DNA of 43,399 bases, from assembly GCA_028095445.1 (NCBI GenBank), contig JAOHCJ010000004.1, positions 1-43,399 of the forward strand, given 5' to 3'. Source of the stretch: Candidatus Pelagibacter sp. (GTDB taxonomy: Bacteria > Pseudomonadota > Alphaproteobacteria > Pelagibacterales > Pelagibacteraceae). The first letter of the stretch is position 1; each line of letters starts with the position of its first letter. This document shows, piece after piece, positions 28,704-36,199 of this stretch. Position numbers and translations under genes: made by a program. A model generated the notes under the pieces. That model was given only the letters and a program-made list of their open reading frames with translations. It was not told the origin of the DNA and searched no databases.

Positions 28704-29116
28704 TTAATTTTTTTAAAGACGGTGAAAATGAAATCATTTCTTTATCTAAAATTGCGTCTTTATTGATTTATGTTGCCAAAATTGACGAGGAATACACACA
28801 AGAAGAAGAAAAAATTATAAAAAGCACTTTAATAGAATTGGGTGCTCAAGACTCTAATTTAGATAAAATAATGAATGATGCGACGATTATTTTAGAAAAT
28901 TCAAATCAAATACTAGATTTTACAAAAGAAGTTAAACACTTATCTGGGTCTTATAAAATTAAGATTATTGAATCTCTGTGGAAAATTATTTATTCCAATA
29001 AAAAAGCTGATATGTATGAAACAAGCTTAATGAGAAAACTAGGTGGACTATTATATATAGATGCCAAGACGATGGGGGATATAAAAGAAAAAACTAAAAG
29101 AGAATTATTAAAATGA
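28700..29116 (+). CDS. TerB-like small acidic helical protein
   Basis: 138 residues, all-alpha by composition. [23 protein letters not shown] (near the N-terminus; acidic residues about 28-36) resembles the metal-binding helix-turn of TerB-like proteins, and the second half repeats the pattern with [28 protein letters not shown]. No function is established for this branch. Start and stop overlap both neighbours by ATGA, so it is tightly coupled to the helicase and fdxA. In many other alphaproteobacteria this slot holds a small S4 RNA-binding protein; none is seen here. Confidence 0.65.
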   Translation: MINFFKDGENEIISLSKIASLLIYVAKIDEEYTQEEEKIIKSTLIELGAQDSNLDKIMNDATIILENSNQILDFTKEVKHLSGSYKIKIIESLWKIIYSNKKADMYETSLMRKLGGLLYIDAKTMGDIKEKTKRELLK

Positions 29117-29439
29117 CTTACATTGTAAATGATAAATGTATCAAGTGTAAATATATGGATTGTGTTGAAGTCTGTCCTGTTGATTGTTTTTACGAAGGTA
29201 AAAATATGCTTGTAATTAAACCGGATGAGTGTATAGATTGTGGCGTTTGCGAACCAGAATGTCCTGTCGACGCTATAGTTCCAGATACTGAATCTGGTGT
29301 CGAAAATTGGGTTGAAATTAATACTAAATATTCTGAGATTTGGCCAAACATAACAGTAAAAAAAGATCCACCTGTGGATCACGAAAAATATAAAAATGAA
29401 GAAGATAAGTACAAAAAATATTTTAACGAAAATCTTTAA
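29113..29439 (+). CDS. fdxA: FdxA-type 7Fe/8Fe ferredoxin
   Basis: 108 residues. Two cluster motifs lie in the first 60 residues: [18 protein letters not shown] and [16 protein letters not shown]. The first has the spacing of FdxA ferredoxins that bind a 3Fe-4S plus a 4Fe-4S cluster, and the C-terminal half is the usual extension ending with a charged segment. It carries electrons to unknown partners. ATG overlaps the upstream stop by 4 nt. The fdxA-carD order is conserved in alphaproteobacteria. Its last 44 nt overlap the longest reading of carD. Confidence 0.93.
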   Translation: MTYIVNDKCIKCKYMDCVEVCPVDCFYEGKNMLVIKPDECIDCGVCEPECPVDAIVPDTESGVENWVEINTKYSEIWPNITVKKDPPVDHEKYKNEEDKYKKYFNENL

Positions 29440-30295
29440 AAAAAAAGCACCATTGAAAAAGGCAAAAAAAACTAAAAGTAAGCCAGTTTCAAAAATAGTT
29501 AAAAAAACTAAGATTAAAGAAAATAAAAAAAATTCTTCTAAACAAAAAACTAAAGACAAAAAGATAGCTAAAAAAAATTTAAAATTAACTAAAAAATTAA
29601 GTAACAAAGTTTCTATTACATCAAAAGCTGAAGTCAAAACAGATAATCTTAGAATTTCAAAAAGTAACGAAGTCAAACCTGAAATTAAAAAAGTTAAAAA
29701 ACAAGCAACTGAAAAAAGAGAATATAAAGTAAAAGATTATGTTGTTTACCCAAAACATGGCGTAGGTCAAATTATAGAGTTTAAAAAAATTAATATTGGT
29801 GGAATTGACGTTGAAACATACATCCTTAAATTTGAAAAAGATAAAGCTAGTGGTATGGTTCCTGTAAATAAGCAATCTCACCTTAGATCTCTAGCTACAA
29901 TCAATCAGGTCACTAAGTGTATGTCTATCTTAAAAAGTAAGCCAAAAATTAAAAGATCCATGTGGAGTAGAAGAGCCCAAGAGTATGAAGCAAAAATTTC
30001 ATCTGGAAAAATTTATGAACTTGCTGAAGTTGTTAGAGATTTAAATAAAGGTGATGATCTAATGGTTGATCAATCCTACAGTGAGAGACAGCTTTTTGAA
30101 AAAGCCTACGAAAGAATTTTATCAGAGTTTCAAATAGTGATGGGTGTATCGATAGAGGATACACAAAAAAAATTAGATAAAGCACTAAAAAGAAATTTAG
30201 AAGGACAAATAAAAGCTGTTGCTGCCCCAGCTCCAATAAAGATTGCAGAAACAGAGGCTTCAGAAGTTGAGCCGATTACCCATAGCGAAGATTAA
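29396..30295 (+). CDS. carD: CarD-family RNA polymerase-binding regulator with long lysine-rich tail
   Basis: 299 residues from ATG 29396. The conserved part begins near residue 108: [17 protein letters not shown], the RNA polymerase-interacting Tudor-like domain, followed by the helical DNA-contacting domain with [14 protein letters not shown]. CarD/CdnL proteins stabilise open promoter complexes, notably at rRNA genes. Residues 1-107 are a disordered tail with 37 lysines in the first 100 residues. The start is uncertain: ATG 29396 overlaps fdxA by 44 nt, and a TTG at 29453 would give 280 residues. A hairpin terminator lies just after the stop. Confidence 0.9.
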   Translation: MKKISTKNILTKIFKKKAPLKKAKKTKSKPVSKIVKKTKIKENKKNSSKQKTKDKKIAKKNLKLTKKLSNKVSITSKAEVKTDNLRISKSNEVKPEIKKVKKQATEKREYKVKDYVVYPKHGVGQIIEFKKINIGGIDVETYILKFEKDKASGMVPVNKQSHLRSLATINQVTKCMSILKSKPKIKRSMWSRRAQEYEAKISSGKIYELAEVVRDLNKGDDLMVDQSYSERQLFEKAYERILSEFQIVMGVSIEDTQKKLDKALKRNLEGQIKAVAAPAPIKIAETEASEVEPITHSED

Positions 30296-30304
30296 TACAG
30301 ATAA

Positions 30305-30346
30305 AAAAAACGCCTCTCACACAAATCGTAATGAGAAGCGTTTTTT
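30305..30346 (-). terminator. Bidirectional rho-independent terminator between carD and the basic-peptide gene
   Basis: Left arm AAAACGCCTCTCA (30307-30319) and right arm TGAGAAGCGTTTT (30332-30344), 12-nt loop. Read on plus, a C/A mismatch interrupts the stem and six Ts follow; read on minus the same position is a G-U pair, so the stem is unbroken and eight Ts follow. It therefore fits the minus-strand gene best and may also stop carD transcription. Confidence 0.75.
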
Positions 30347-30361
30347 AAAAAGATTAAGATA

Positions 30362-30451
30362 CTATCTTTTTCTTCTTTTAGCTTTTTTAGCTTTTTTAGC
30401 TTTTTTCTTAGTCTTTTTTTTAGCTTTTTTTGCTTTTCTTCTTGTAGCCAT
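30362..30451 (-). CDS. 29-residue lysine/arginine/alanine-rich basic protein
   Basis: ATG at 30451, TAG at 30364-30362. A strong Shine-Dalgarno, AGGGAG (30463-30458), stands 6 nt before the ATG, unusual for this window. The peptide starts MATRRKAKKAKKKTKKK and goes on with three KKA units and a terminal arginine-rich RRKR. It has 15 Lys and 5 Arg among 29 residues (69% basic), 6 Ala and no acidic or aromatic residue, like the tail of histone H1 or Hc1. It probably binds nucleic acid. It has its own promoter, a leader hairpin and a terminator, and converges on carD, whose own tail is lysine-rich. It is too short for most gene callers. Confidence 0.75.
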   Translation of the reverse strand: MATRRKAKKAKKKTKKKAKKAKKAKRRKR

Positions 30452-30473
30452 CTTTAGCTCCCTGTTTAAGTTA

Positions 30474-30532
30474 AACGAATCAAAACGATTCGTTGTTAAG
30501 TTATTTTTATTTTTTTATACAAGTGATGTCAA
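30474..30532 (-). promoter_or_regulatory. Promoter and leader hairpin/operator of the basic-peptide gene
   Basis: A perfect TTGACA (30532-30527) is followed after 17 nt by TAAAAA (30509-30504; 4 of 6). Transcription would start near 30497. Immediately downstream, AACGAATC (30474-30481 on plus) and GATTCGTT (30487-30494) form a perfect 8-bp inverted repeat with a 5-nt spacer. It would be a 5'-end hairpin in the mRNA or an operator at the start site. Confidence 0.5.
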
Positions 30533-30653
30533 TTCTTTAATTAAACAACATTTTTTAATATTTATTTTATAAAATTTTTTTTTATTAAATTTTTTAAGTA
30601 AGTAAAAAAAGTAAGAGTTTATGCGATTAATAATCTATTTTTAATAGTATAAA

Positions 30654-32357
30654 TTAATAAAGTTTATCTATTTCTTTTTTATAATTATTTATAATTTTAT
30701 ACCTTTTTAATTTTAAAGTTGGAGTCATTAAACCATTTTCAATTGTAAATTGATCTTCAATTATTATAAATTTTTTTATTTTTTCTATTTTAGATAAATT
30801 TTTATTTATTTTTTCTATTTCGTTTTGAATTTCATCTTGTGAAGTGTTTTTATACTCTGTACTTAAAACAATTAAACAAATTAAATATTGTTTGTTGTCA
30901 CCATAAACTAAACTTTGTTCGATATAGTTGGATTTGTTCAAATCATTTTCTATTTTAATTGGTGAAATATTTTCACCTCCTGGTGTAATGATTATATCTT
31001 TTTTTCTATCTGTTATTTTTAAAAATTCTCCATCAAATTCTCCAATATCACCTGTAAACAACCAACCATCTTTTAAAACTTCTTTCGTTTCTTTTTCTTT
31101 TTTCCAATAGCCCATCATTACATTTTCTCCCTTAACAAGTATTTCTCCATCATCTGCTATTTTAACTAAATTTCCTTTGAATGGAGGGCCGACTGTTTCA
31201 ACTCTAATATTGTCTATAGTGTTACAGCTAACAACTGGCGATGTTTCTGTTAGTCCATATCCTTGGAGTGTTGGCAGTCCAATAGCATTTAAAAATGATC
31301 CTACTTCTTGATCTAGAGCGCCACCACCGGAGACAAATGCTTTTAATTTTCCACCAAATTGATTTTTAATTTTTTTTCTAACTAATTTTTCACATAAAAA
31401 ATTTATTAAATTTTGAGTTAAAGAAAAATTTTGTTTATTCAATTTTTTCTTTCCTAAAATTACTGTTTGGTTGACTAATATTTTTTTAATCCCTGTTGCT
31501 TTATTAAATGATGAATTTATTTTTTGATAAAGATTTTGATAAAATCTTGGTACAGCTGTCATTATCTCTGGAGAACAATCTGCCATATTTTTAATTAATC
31601 TATCTATACTTTCTGCATAGTGTACTTTTGCGGCTACTACAATTTGAACAAATTGTACTGTGTGTTCATATGAATGGGATAAAGGAAGCCATGTTAAAAA
31701 CTTTGGTTTATTTGAAATAAATTTTTTTAGTAAAAAGTATGCGCCTTCACAATTATTGAGTATTCCTCCATGACTTAACATTACACCTTTGGGGTTTCCT
31801 TGTGTGCCAGAAGTATAAATGATACATGCAATATCTTTTCTAAGAATTCCTAAATCAAGAAAATTTTTTTTATCATAGTTTTCTTTTTTAAAAATATTTT
31901 CAGTATTTATAATAAAATTATTGTCAAAATCTTTTATCTTTTCAAAAACAATAATTTTTTTAATAAAACTTTTTTTAGGAATAATATTTTTTACTTTTTC
32001 ATATTGAGTTTTATCTGAAACAATAATTATTGTTGGAGTGCAATCATCAATGATATACTCATAATCTCTTTCAACATATGTTGTGTAGGCAGGCACTGTT
32101 GTTCCTCTTGATAACATAATCGAAAGATCTGCAATCATCCATTCTGGTCTATTTTCAGAAATTAATAAGCACCTATCACCTTTATTAATATATTTGGATA
32201 TTTCTTCAGACAACTTCATTATATTTTCATAAACATCCCTCCATGAATATTTGTTCTCTATATCTTTTAATGATTGTAAAAAGATATTTTCTTTGTTTTG
32301 TTTTTCGTATTGTTTGTAAAACAATTCTAATAAGTTATTAATTTTATTTATTTGCAT
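30654..32357 (-). CDS. Long-chain fatty acid-CoA ligase (AMP-forming)
   Basis: 567 residues from ATG 32357. It is a member of the acyl-adenylate-forming family: P-loop-like YTSGTQGNPKGVMLSHGG (about residues 180-197), LQGYGLTETSPVVSCN for adenine binding, WLFTGDIGEF with the AMP-ribose aspartate, and DRKKDIIITPGGENISP near the hinge; the C-terminal lysine-containing segment ends in LKRYKII. It activates fatty acids to acyl-CoA. The frame is open for another 12 codons upstream, but those lie inside tRNA-Leu and are not coding. The start codon is only 6 nt after the tRNA CCA end, so it is presumably transcribed together with the tRNA and released by 3' processing. Confidence 0.92.
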   Translation of the reverse strand: MQINKINNLLELFYKQYEKQNKENIFLQSLKDIENKYSWRDVYENIMKLSEEISKYINKGDRCLLISENRPEWMIADLSIMLSRGTTVPAYTTYVERDYEYIIDDCTPTIIIVSDKTQYEKVKNIIPKKSFIKKIIVFEKIKDFDNNFIINTENIFKKENYDKKNFLDLGILRKDIACIIYTSGTQGNPKGVMLSHGGILNNCEGAYFLLKKFISNKPKFLTWLPLSHSYEHTVQFVQIVVAAKVHYAESIDRLIKNMADCSPEIMTAVPRFYQNLYQKINSSFNKATGIKKILVNQTVILGKKKLNKQNFSLTQNLINFLCEKLVRKKIKNQFGGKLKAFVSGGGALDQEVGSFLNAIGLPTLQGYGLTETSPVVSCNTIDNIRVETVGPPFKGNLVKIADDGEILVKGENVMMGYWKKEKETKEVLKDGWLFTGDIGEFDGEFLKITDRKKDIIITPGGENISPIKIENDLNKSNYIEQSLVYGDNKQYLICLIVLSTEYKNTSQDEIQNEIEKINKNLSKIEKIKKFIIIEDQFTIENGLMTPTLKLKRYKIINNYKKEIDKLY

Positions 32358-32363
32358 AAGTTT

Positions 32364-32448
32364 TGGTGGGCGAAGAGAGAATCGAACTCTCACTTCTTTC
32401 GAAACACGATTTTGAGTCGTGCGCGTCTACCAGTTCCGCCACTCGCCC
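32364..32448 (-). tRNA. tRNA-Leu (anticodon CAA)
   Basis: An 85-nt class II tRNA with encoded CCA. The acceptor stem is GGGCGAG with TTCGCCC (last pair G-T); the anticodon arm CACGA-CTCAAAA-TCGTG gives anticodon CAA, reading UUG; a long variable arm (TTTCGAAAGAAGT region) and the T arm GAGAG-TTCGATT-CTCTC follow. Minus strand, directly upstream of the acyl-CoA ligase gene. Confidence 0.97.
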
Positions 32449-32461
32449 TAAATTATTTTTT

Positions 32462-32467
32462 ATTATA
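32462..32467 (-). promoter_or_regulatory. -10 hexamer of tRNA-Leu
   Basis: A perfect TATAAT on minus, 13 nt before the mature tRNA 5' end. The -35 region shows no good match. It would also drive the acyl-CoA ligase gene by read-through. Confidence 0.45.
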
Positions 32468-32516
32468 ACTATAAAATTAAATAGTATAAGTACTTAATTT
32501 GTATTAAAACGAAAAA

Positions 32517-33113
32517 ATGCTAAAAAAATTGTATTATAAATCTTTAAAACTTGCTGCTCATAAAAGTTCAAAAACTTTCTTAGCAATAGTATCTTTTACT
32601 GAAAGTTCTTTTTTTCCCATCCCACCTGATGTCATGATTGTCCCAATGGTGATTGCAAAAAAAAATGATTTTTTAAAAATTTTTTTAATTGCTACAGTAT
32701 TTTCTACTTTAGGTGGTTTTTTAGGATACTTTATCGGTCTTTCCTTTTCAGATATAGCAGCTAATGTTGTTGATTTTTATGGTTATGAAAATAAAGTTGA
32801 AAAATTAAAAGTTGATTTTTCTATTGGTGGAGTTCACTATATTTGGATAGCTACACTATTTCTTGCAGGTTTTACCCCTCTACCTTTCAAAGTTTTTACA
32901 ATAACTAGTGGTATGATCAGTTTTAATTTACTTATATTCTTTTTTGTTTGTTTAATTTCTAGAGGACTAAGATTTTTTCTTGTTTCCTATCTATCATTTA
33001 AATTTGGGGACACCTTCAATAAATTTATGGAAACTCATGCTACAAAATGGTTCTCAATTTTAGGTATTTTGATTGTTGCTATTTTTGGTTTGATATATTT
33101 AATTGTTAAATAA
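32517..33113 (+). CDS. YqaA/DedA-family (VTT-domain) membrane protein
   Basis: 198 residues with about four to five membrane segments. FTESSFFPIPPDVMIVPMVIA near the N-terminus is the re-entrant motif (E, PxPPD) of the YqaA branch of the SNARE-associated/VTT superfamily, and FLAGFTPLPFKVFTITSGM (about 115-133) is the matching second half. Relatives are linked to lipid scrambling or membrane homeostasis; no substrate is known here. Its TAA is followed 1 nt later by the dsbB ATG. It is divergent from tRNA-Leu; an AT-rich 68-nt gap separates them. Confidence 0.85.
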   Translation: MLKKLYYKSLKLAAHKSSKTFLAIVSFTESSFFPIPPDVMIVPMVIAKKNDFLKIFLIATVFSTLGGFLGYFIGLSFSDIAANVVDFYGYENKVEKLKVDFSIGGVHYIWIATLFLAGFTPLPFKVFTITSGMISFNLLIFFFVCLISRGLRFFLVSYLSFKFGDTFNKFMETHATKWFSILGILIVAIFGLIYLIVK

Positions 33114-33114
33114 A

Positions 33115-33597
33115 ATGTCCAAAATAAAGTACAAAATAACTCTGAATTTAATATTGCTATTCAGCATTTTAGCTCTTATTTTTGCATATTTTGTTCAATA
33201 TGTAATGGGTCATCAACCATGTAAGCTGTGCTTGATTGAGAGAATTCCTTTTATGCTAGTAATAGTAATTATTGGGTTTTGTTTGTTATTGAAAAAACTT
33301 GAAAAATTATCCCTAATTATTCTTAGTTTAACTTTTTTTTCAGCAACTTTAATTTCTTTTTACCATTTTGGTATCGAACAAGGTTTTGTGATTGAATCAT
33401 TGGTCTGTGATATAGGAGTTAAAAATGATATTTTGACTAAAGAAGAACTTTTAACTCAATTAAAACTAAGGAATATAAACTGTAAAGATGTGACTTTTAC
33501 AATTTTTGGACTCTCGCTTGCGACTATTAACATTTTTGTCTCTTTATTTTTAAGTGTTATAACTTTAAAACTTTTTTTAGATTATGAAAAAAACTAA
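33115..33597 (+). CDS. dsbB: DsbB-family disulfide bond formation protein
   Basis: 160 residues from ATG 33115; a TTG four codons upstream would overlap the preceding stop and is less likely. It is a four-helix inner-membrane protein. The first periplasmic loop has the redox pair CKLC (Cys36, Cys39) in HQPCKLCLIERIP, and the second loop has Cys98 and Cys123. DsbB-type proteins pass electrons from DsbA to quinone. Its gene overlaps coq7 by 14 nt, a fitting neighbour because DsbB uses the quinone that Coq7 helps make. No dsbA is in the window. Confidence 0.88.
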   Translation: MSKIKYKITLNLILLFSILALIFAYFVQYVMGHQPCKLCLIERIPFMLVIVIIGFCLLLKKLEKLSLIILSLTFFSATLISFYHFGIEQGFVIESLVCDIGVKNDILTKEELLTQLKLRNINCKDVTFTIFGLSLATINIFVSLFLSVITLKLFLDYEKN

Positions 33598-34117
33598 TAA
33601 AAACACTGTAGAAGAATTTATTCGAGTAGATCATGCAGGAGAAAGAGGTGCAATAAAAATTTATGAGGGGCAACTATTAGCACTGAATACTTTGGTAAAA
33701 GATGACAATCTTAAAAAAATAATTGAGGAAATGAAAGTTCATGAAAAAGAACATTGTGATTATTTTGAAAATGAGATTAAAAAAAGAAACATTACACCCA
33801 CTAAGCTTCTACCATTATGGGATCTACTTGGTGTTGGTTTAGGTTTTGGATCTACAATATTGGGAAAAAAAGCTGCTATGCTTTGTACTGCTTCTGTTGA
33901 AGAAGTTATAGATGATCATTATTTAAATCAAATTAAACAACTAGAAGATGATGAAAAGAAATTAAAAGAAAAAATAAAAAAATTCAGAGAGGATGAATTA
34001 CATCATAAAGATATTGCCTACAAAAGTGGTGCTACAAAAAAAGGCCTCTATTCAATTTTAGATAAAATAATTAAAACTGGTTCAAAAATTGCAATTAATA
34101 TATCTGAAAAAATATAA
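33584..34117 (+). CDS. coq7: Demethoxyubiquinone hydroxylase (Coq7/UbiF-type di-iron enzyme)
   Basis: 177 residues. Coq7 hydroxylates demethoxyubiquinone in the late ubiquinone pathway using a carboxylate-bridged di-iron centre. Ligands are visible as E in EFIRVDHAGERGAI, E-x2-H in KVHEKEHCDYF, the ASVEEVIDDHYLNQ segment and E-x2-H in FREDELHHKDIA. The ATG lies inside dsbB (14-nt overlap). Its TAA is flush with the stop of the convergent HNH gene with no spacer. Confidence 0.95.
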   Translation: MKKTNKNTVEEFIRVDHAGERGAIKIYEGQLLALNTLVKDDNLKKIIEEMKVHEKEHCDYFENEIKKRNITPTKLLPLWDLLGVGLGFGSTILGKKAAMLCTASVEEVIDDHYLNQIKQLEDDEKKLKEKIKKFREDELHHKDIAYKSGATKKGLYSILDKIIKTGSKIAINISEKI

Positions 34118-34684
34118 TTAAGCCTCTAATTCGACATCCCAATATAAGTAGTCCATCCAACTTTTATGAAGAAAATTAGGTGGAAAATTTTTACCATTTT
34201 TATGTAAATCTTCAGTCGATGGTCTAAAAGGTTCTTGATAAAGTGTCATGCCTGAATTCTTCAAAAGCCTACCTCCTTTTTTTACATTACATCCGGAACA
34301 AGCTGTTACAACATTATCCCAATTTGTTTGGCCACCTTTAGATCTTGGTAATAAATGATCAAATGTTAATTCCTCACCACTACCACAATACTGACATGAA
34401 AACCTGTCTCTTAAAAAAACATTAAATCTTGTAAAGCTTGGATTTGATTGTGGCTTAATAAAACTCTTCAAAGCAATTACACTTGGAAGCCTCATATTGA
34501 AAGATGGGCTTCTGATTACTCTATCGTAATTATTAACTATAGTTACTCTGTCTAAAAAAACAGATTTTACAGAATCTTGCCAACTCCAAAGAGATAGGGG
34601 ATAATAACTTAAAGGTCTATAATCAGCGTTTAAAACTAAAGCTGGGCACTTTTCTAAAGAAATATTTTTTTCAACAAAACTCAT
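34118..34684 (-). CDS. HNH endonuclease domain protein
   Basis: 188 residues. The C-terminal part has a zinc-finger type HNH nuclease fold: FSCQYCGSGEELTFDHLLPR, where DH is the metal/His pair, then GGQTNWDNVVTACSGCNVKK with N and the second CxxC pair. The N-terminal half (VLNADYRPLSYYPLSLWSWQ) is typical of the widespread single-copy alphaproteobacterial HNH family. It is a chromosomal housekeeping type rather than a homing or phage enzyme; its DNA target is unknown. A good promoter lies 8 nt upstream of the ATG. Confidence 0.88.
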   Translation of the reverse strand: MSFVEKNISLEKCPALVLNADYRPLSYYPLSLWSWQDSVKSVFLDRVTIVNNYDRVIRSPSFNMRLPSVIALKSFIKPQSNPSFTRFNVFLRDRFSCQYCGSGEELTFDHLLPRSKGGQTNWDNVVTACSGCNVKKGGRLLKNSGMTLYQEPFRPSTEDLHKNGKNFPPNFLHKSWMDYLYWDVELEA

Positions 34685-34692
34685 TATTGAAA

Positions 34693-34721
34693 ATCTTAAC
34701 TGAAAAGAATTATTTTATCAA
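34693..34721 (-). promoter_or_regulatory. Promoter of the HNH gene (near-leaderless)
   Basis: TTGATA (34721-34716; 5 of 6), 17-nt spacer, TAAGAT (34698-34693; 4 of 6), then 8 nt to the ATG at 34684. The transcript would begin about 1-2 nt before the start codon. Confidence 0.5.
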
Positions 34722-34753
34722 TAACCAGAAACAAGTTTTTTATTAAAGATTCA

Positions 34754-35410
34754 TTAAATATTAAAATTCTTTTTAATATAATTTAGTGCATGACTTGAAG
34801 CTTCAACTGGAATGTGATGTTCTATATTTTCTATCATCTTTGTTTCAACTTCAATGTTATTTCTTATTAAAAAATCTTTAGCTTCTAATAGAGAGGACGG
34901 TGATACAACTGTGTCTAAATTTCCATGAATTAAAAGCATTTTTGTTGAGGAGATTTTTCTATCGGCAAGATCTTTGGTGTTAATGATTTTTCCTGAAAAA
35001 CCAACTACACAATTAAAATTCTCTATATTAATTAACCCTATATTAATAGACATCATGCATCCCTGACTAAATCCTGATAAGCAAATTTGAGAGCTTTCTA
35101 AATTATATTTTATTTTTACTTGATTAATAAACTGCTGAATTTTTTTTTCAGCTTTTTTAGACTCTTCTAAGATATATTGAGGATCATCTTTTGTTAAATC
35201 AAACCATTGGTAACCTGAAGGATTTATCTGACATGTTTCATGACCGTTTGGACATAAAAAAATAGTATTTGGTAAAAATCTTTTCCAATTTAAGGTTAAC
35301 ATACTTATATCCTTTCCATCACCACCGTAGCCATGAAGTAAAATAACTGCATTATTTATAGGTGAATCAATTTCAGGTTTAACAATTGTTGTTGAAAGGC
35401 AAAATGTCAT
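34754..35410 (-). CDS. Carboxylesterase/phospholipase-type alpha/beta hydrolase
   Basis: 218 residues. AVILLHGYGGDGKD near the N-terminus is the oxyanion motif; CLSGFSQGCMMSINIG contains the nucleophile Ser in G-F-S-Q-G; LIHGNLDTVVSP holds the acid and ENIEHHIPVEAS the catalytic His. This is the acyl-protein thioesterase/carboxylesterase group (EstB, YpfH-like). The substrate is unknown, with lysophospholipid or carboxyl esters most likely. A CATAAT hexamer lies 9 nt before the ATG. It is divergent from the HIG1 gene. Confidence 0.85.
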   Translation of the reverse strand: MTFCLSTTIVKPEIDSPINNAVILLHGYGGDGKDISMLTLNWKRFLPNTIFLCPNGHETCQINPSGYQWFDLTKDDPQYILEESKKAEKKIQQFINQVKIKYNLESSQICLSGFSQGCMMSINIGLINIENFNCVVGFSGKIINTKDLADRKISSTKMLLIHGNLDTVVSPSSLLEAKDFLIRNNIEVETKMIENIEHHIPVEASSHALNYIKKNFNI

Positions 35411-35459
35411 AGATAACTTATTATGTTTTTTTATTTAAAAAACACTCTACAATATATTT

Positions 35460-35663
35460 ATGATTTCTGGAACTTTAGTTAAAATATTAGGAATAATGTT
35501 ATTGATAGTAGTTGCTGTTGTTTTAATTCTTGGTATTGGAACTCTATTTAAAGGTGGAGAAACTAGTAAAAAATATTCAAATAAATTAATGCAGTTAAGA
35601 GTACTTTTTCAATTTATTGCTATAATTGTTTTGGTTTCATTTGCTTATTTCTTCAAGGATTAA
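35460..35663 (+). CDS. HIG1-type twin-transmembrane protein
   Basis: 67 residues with two membrane helices (about 5-27 and 46-64) joined by a basic loop GTLFKGGETSKKYSNKLMQL. The loop followed by RVLFQFIAI resembles the HIG1/DUF twin-TM family, whose relatives stabilise or modulate cytochrome oxidase. Function here is inferred from that likeness only. The -10-like TACAAT (35448-35453) lies 6 nt before the ATG. The stop shares TTAA with the convergent thioredoxin gene. Confidence 0.75.
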   Translation: MISGTLVKILGIMLLIVVAVVLILGIGTLFKGGETSKKYSNKLMQLRVLFQFIAIIVLVSFAYFFKD

Positions 35664-36175
35664 TTGTAACGTTTTAGCCAATTAATAAAATCTTCATCAT
35701 TAAAATTTATAGATCCTATGATCCTTGCAAATTCATAGCCTTCTTTATTAAAAATAATTGTAGTTGGGACCCCTCTTAATGTGAATTTTTTTGCTAAAGT
35801 AATTGTTGAGTCATAATAGATATCTAAATTCTGTATATTTAGATCTTTAAAAAAAATTTCAGATTTTGATAAATCTTCTTGCCCAATATTTATTGGAAAA
35901 ATCTTTAAATTATTAAGTCTATTTTCCGATTGCAAACTATCAAGTGATGGCATCTCCTCTTTACAAGGAGCACACCATGTTGCCCAAAAATTTAATAATA
36001 CTAATTTGCCCTTATAATTAGCTAATTCAACATTTTTTTGATTTTTATCTTTGAAAACCACTCCTTCGTAATTTTTTGGTTTTTCTATTAAAACTAAGTT
36101 TTTGATACTTGGTTTTTCTATTGCATAACTAAAGCTGGCAGTTATTAAATAAATAAATATTATTAAAAATTTCAT
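35660..36175 (-). CDS. TlpA/ResA-like periplasmic thioredoxin
   Basis: 171 residues. The N-terminus (about 1-18, MKFLIIFIYLITASFSYA) is a signal peptide or anchor with an AXA-like end. The thioredoxin fold follows with the redox motif WCAPC (Cys68, Cys71) in LNFWATWCAPCKEEMPSLDS, and the cis-proline loop is GVPTT. TlpA/ResA/CcmG-like proteins reduce disulfides in the periplasm, commonly for cytochrome c or oxidase maturation; the HIG1-type neighbour, although convergent, fits that theme. It shares a 24-nt divergent promoter gap with argH. Confidence 0.9.
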   Translation of the reverse strand: MKFLIIFIYLITASFSYAIEKPSIKNLVLIEKPKNYEGVVFKDKNQKNVELANYKGKLVLLNFWATWCAPCKEEMPSLDSLQSENRLNNLKIFPINIGQEDLSKSEIFFKDLNIQNLDIYYDSTITLAKKFTLRGVPTTIIFNKEGYEFARIIGSINFNDEDFINWLKRYN

Positions 36176-36183
36176 ACTAAATA

Positions 36184-36191
36184 TGTATAAT
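36184..36191. promoter_or_regulatory. Overlapping divergent -10 elements for argH and the TlpA-like gene
   Basis: On plus, TATAAT (36186-36191) lies 8 nt before the argH ATG. On minus, TATACA (36189-36184) lies 8 nt before the thioredoxin ATG. The two overlap by 4 bp in a 24-nt gap, so both cannot be occupied at once, and each -35 would lie inside the other gene. No strong -35 is visible on either side. Confidence 0.5.
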
Positions 36192-36199
36192 TAATTATC

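Noticed and set aside
28990..29676. 228-codon phenylalanine-rich frame antisense to fdxA and carD
   Set aside because: It is the mirror of lysine-rich coding sequence (AAA gives TTT); the plus-strand genes have clear domains.
30243..30572. 109-codon plus-strand frame after carD
   Set aside because: It runs through the terminator and antisense to the basic-peptide gene, whose start and signals are far better.
32358..32393. 12-codon N-terminal extension of the acyl-CoA ligase
   Set aside because: It is encoded by the 3' half of tRNA-Leu, so it is an accident of an open frame.
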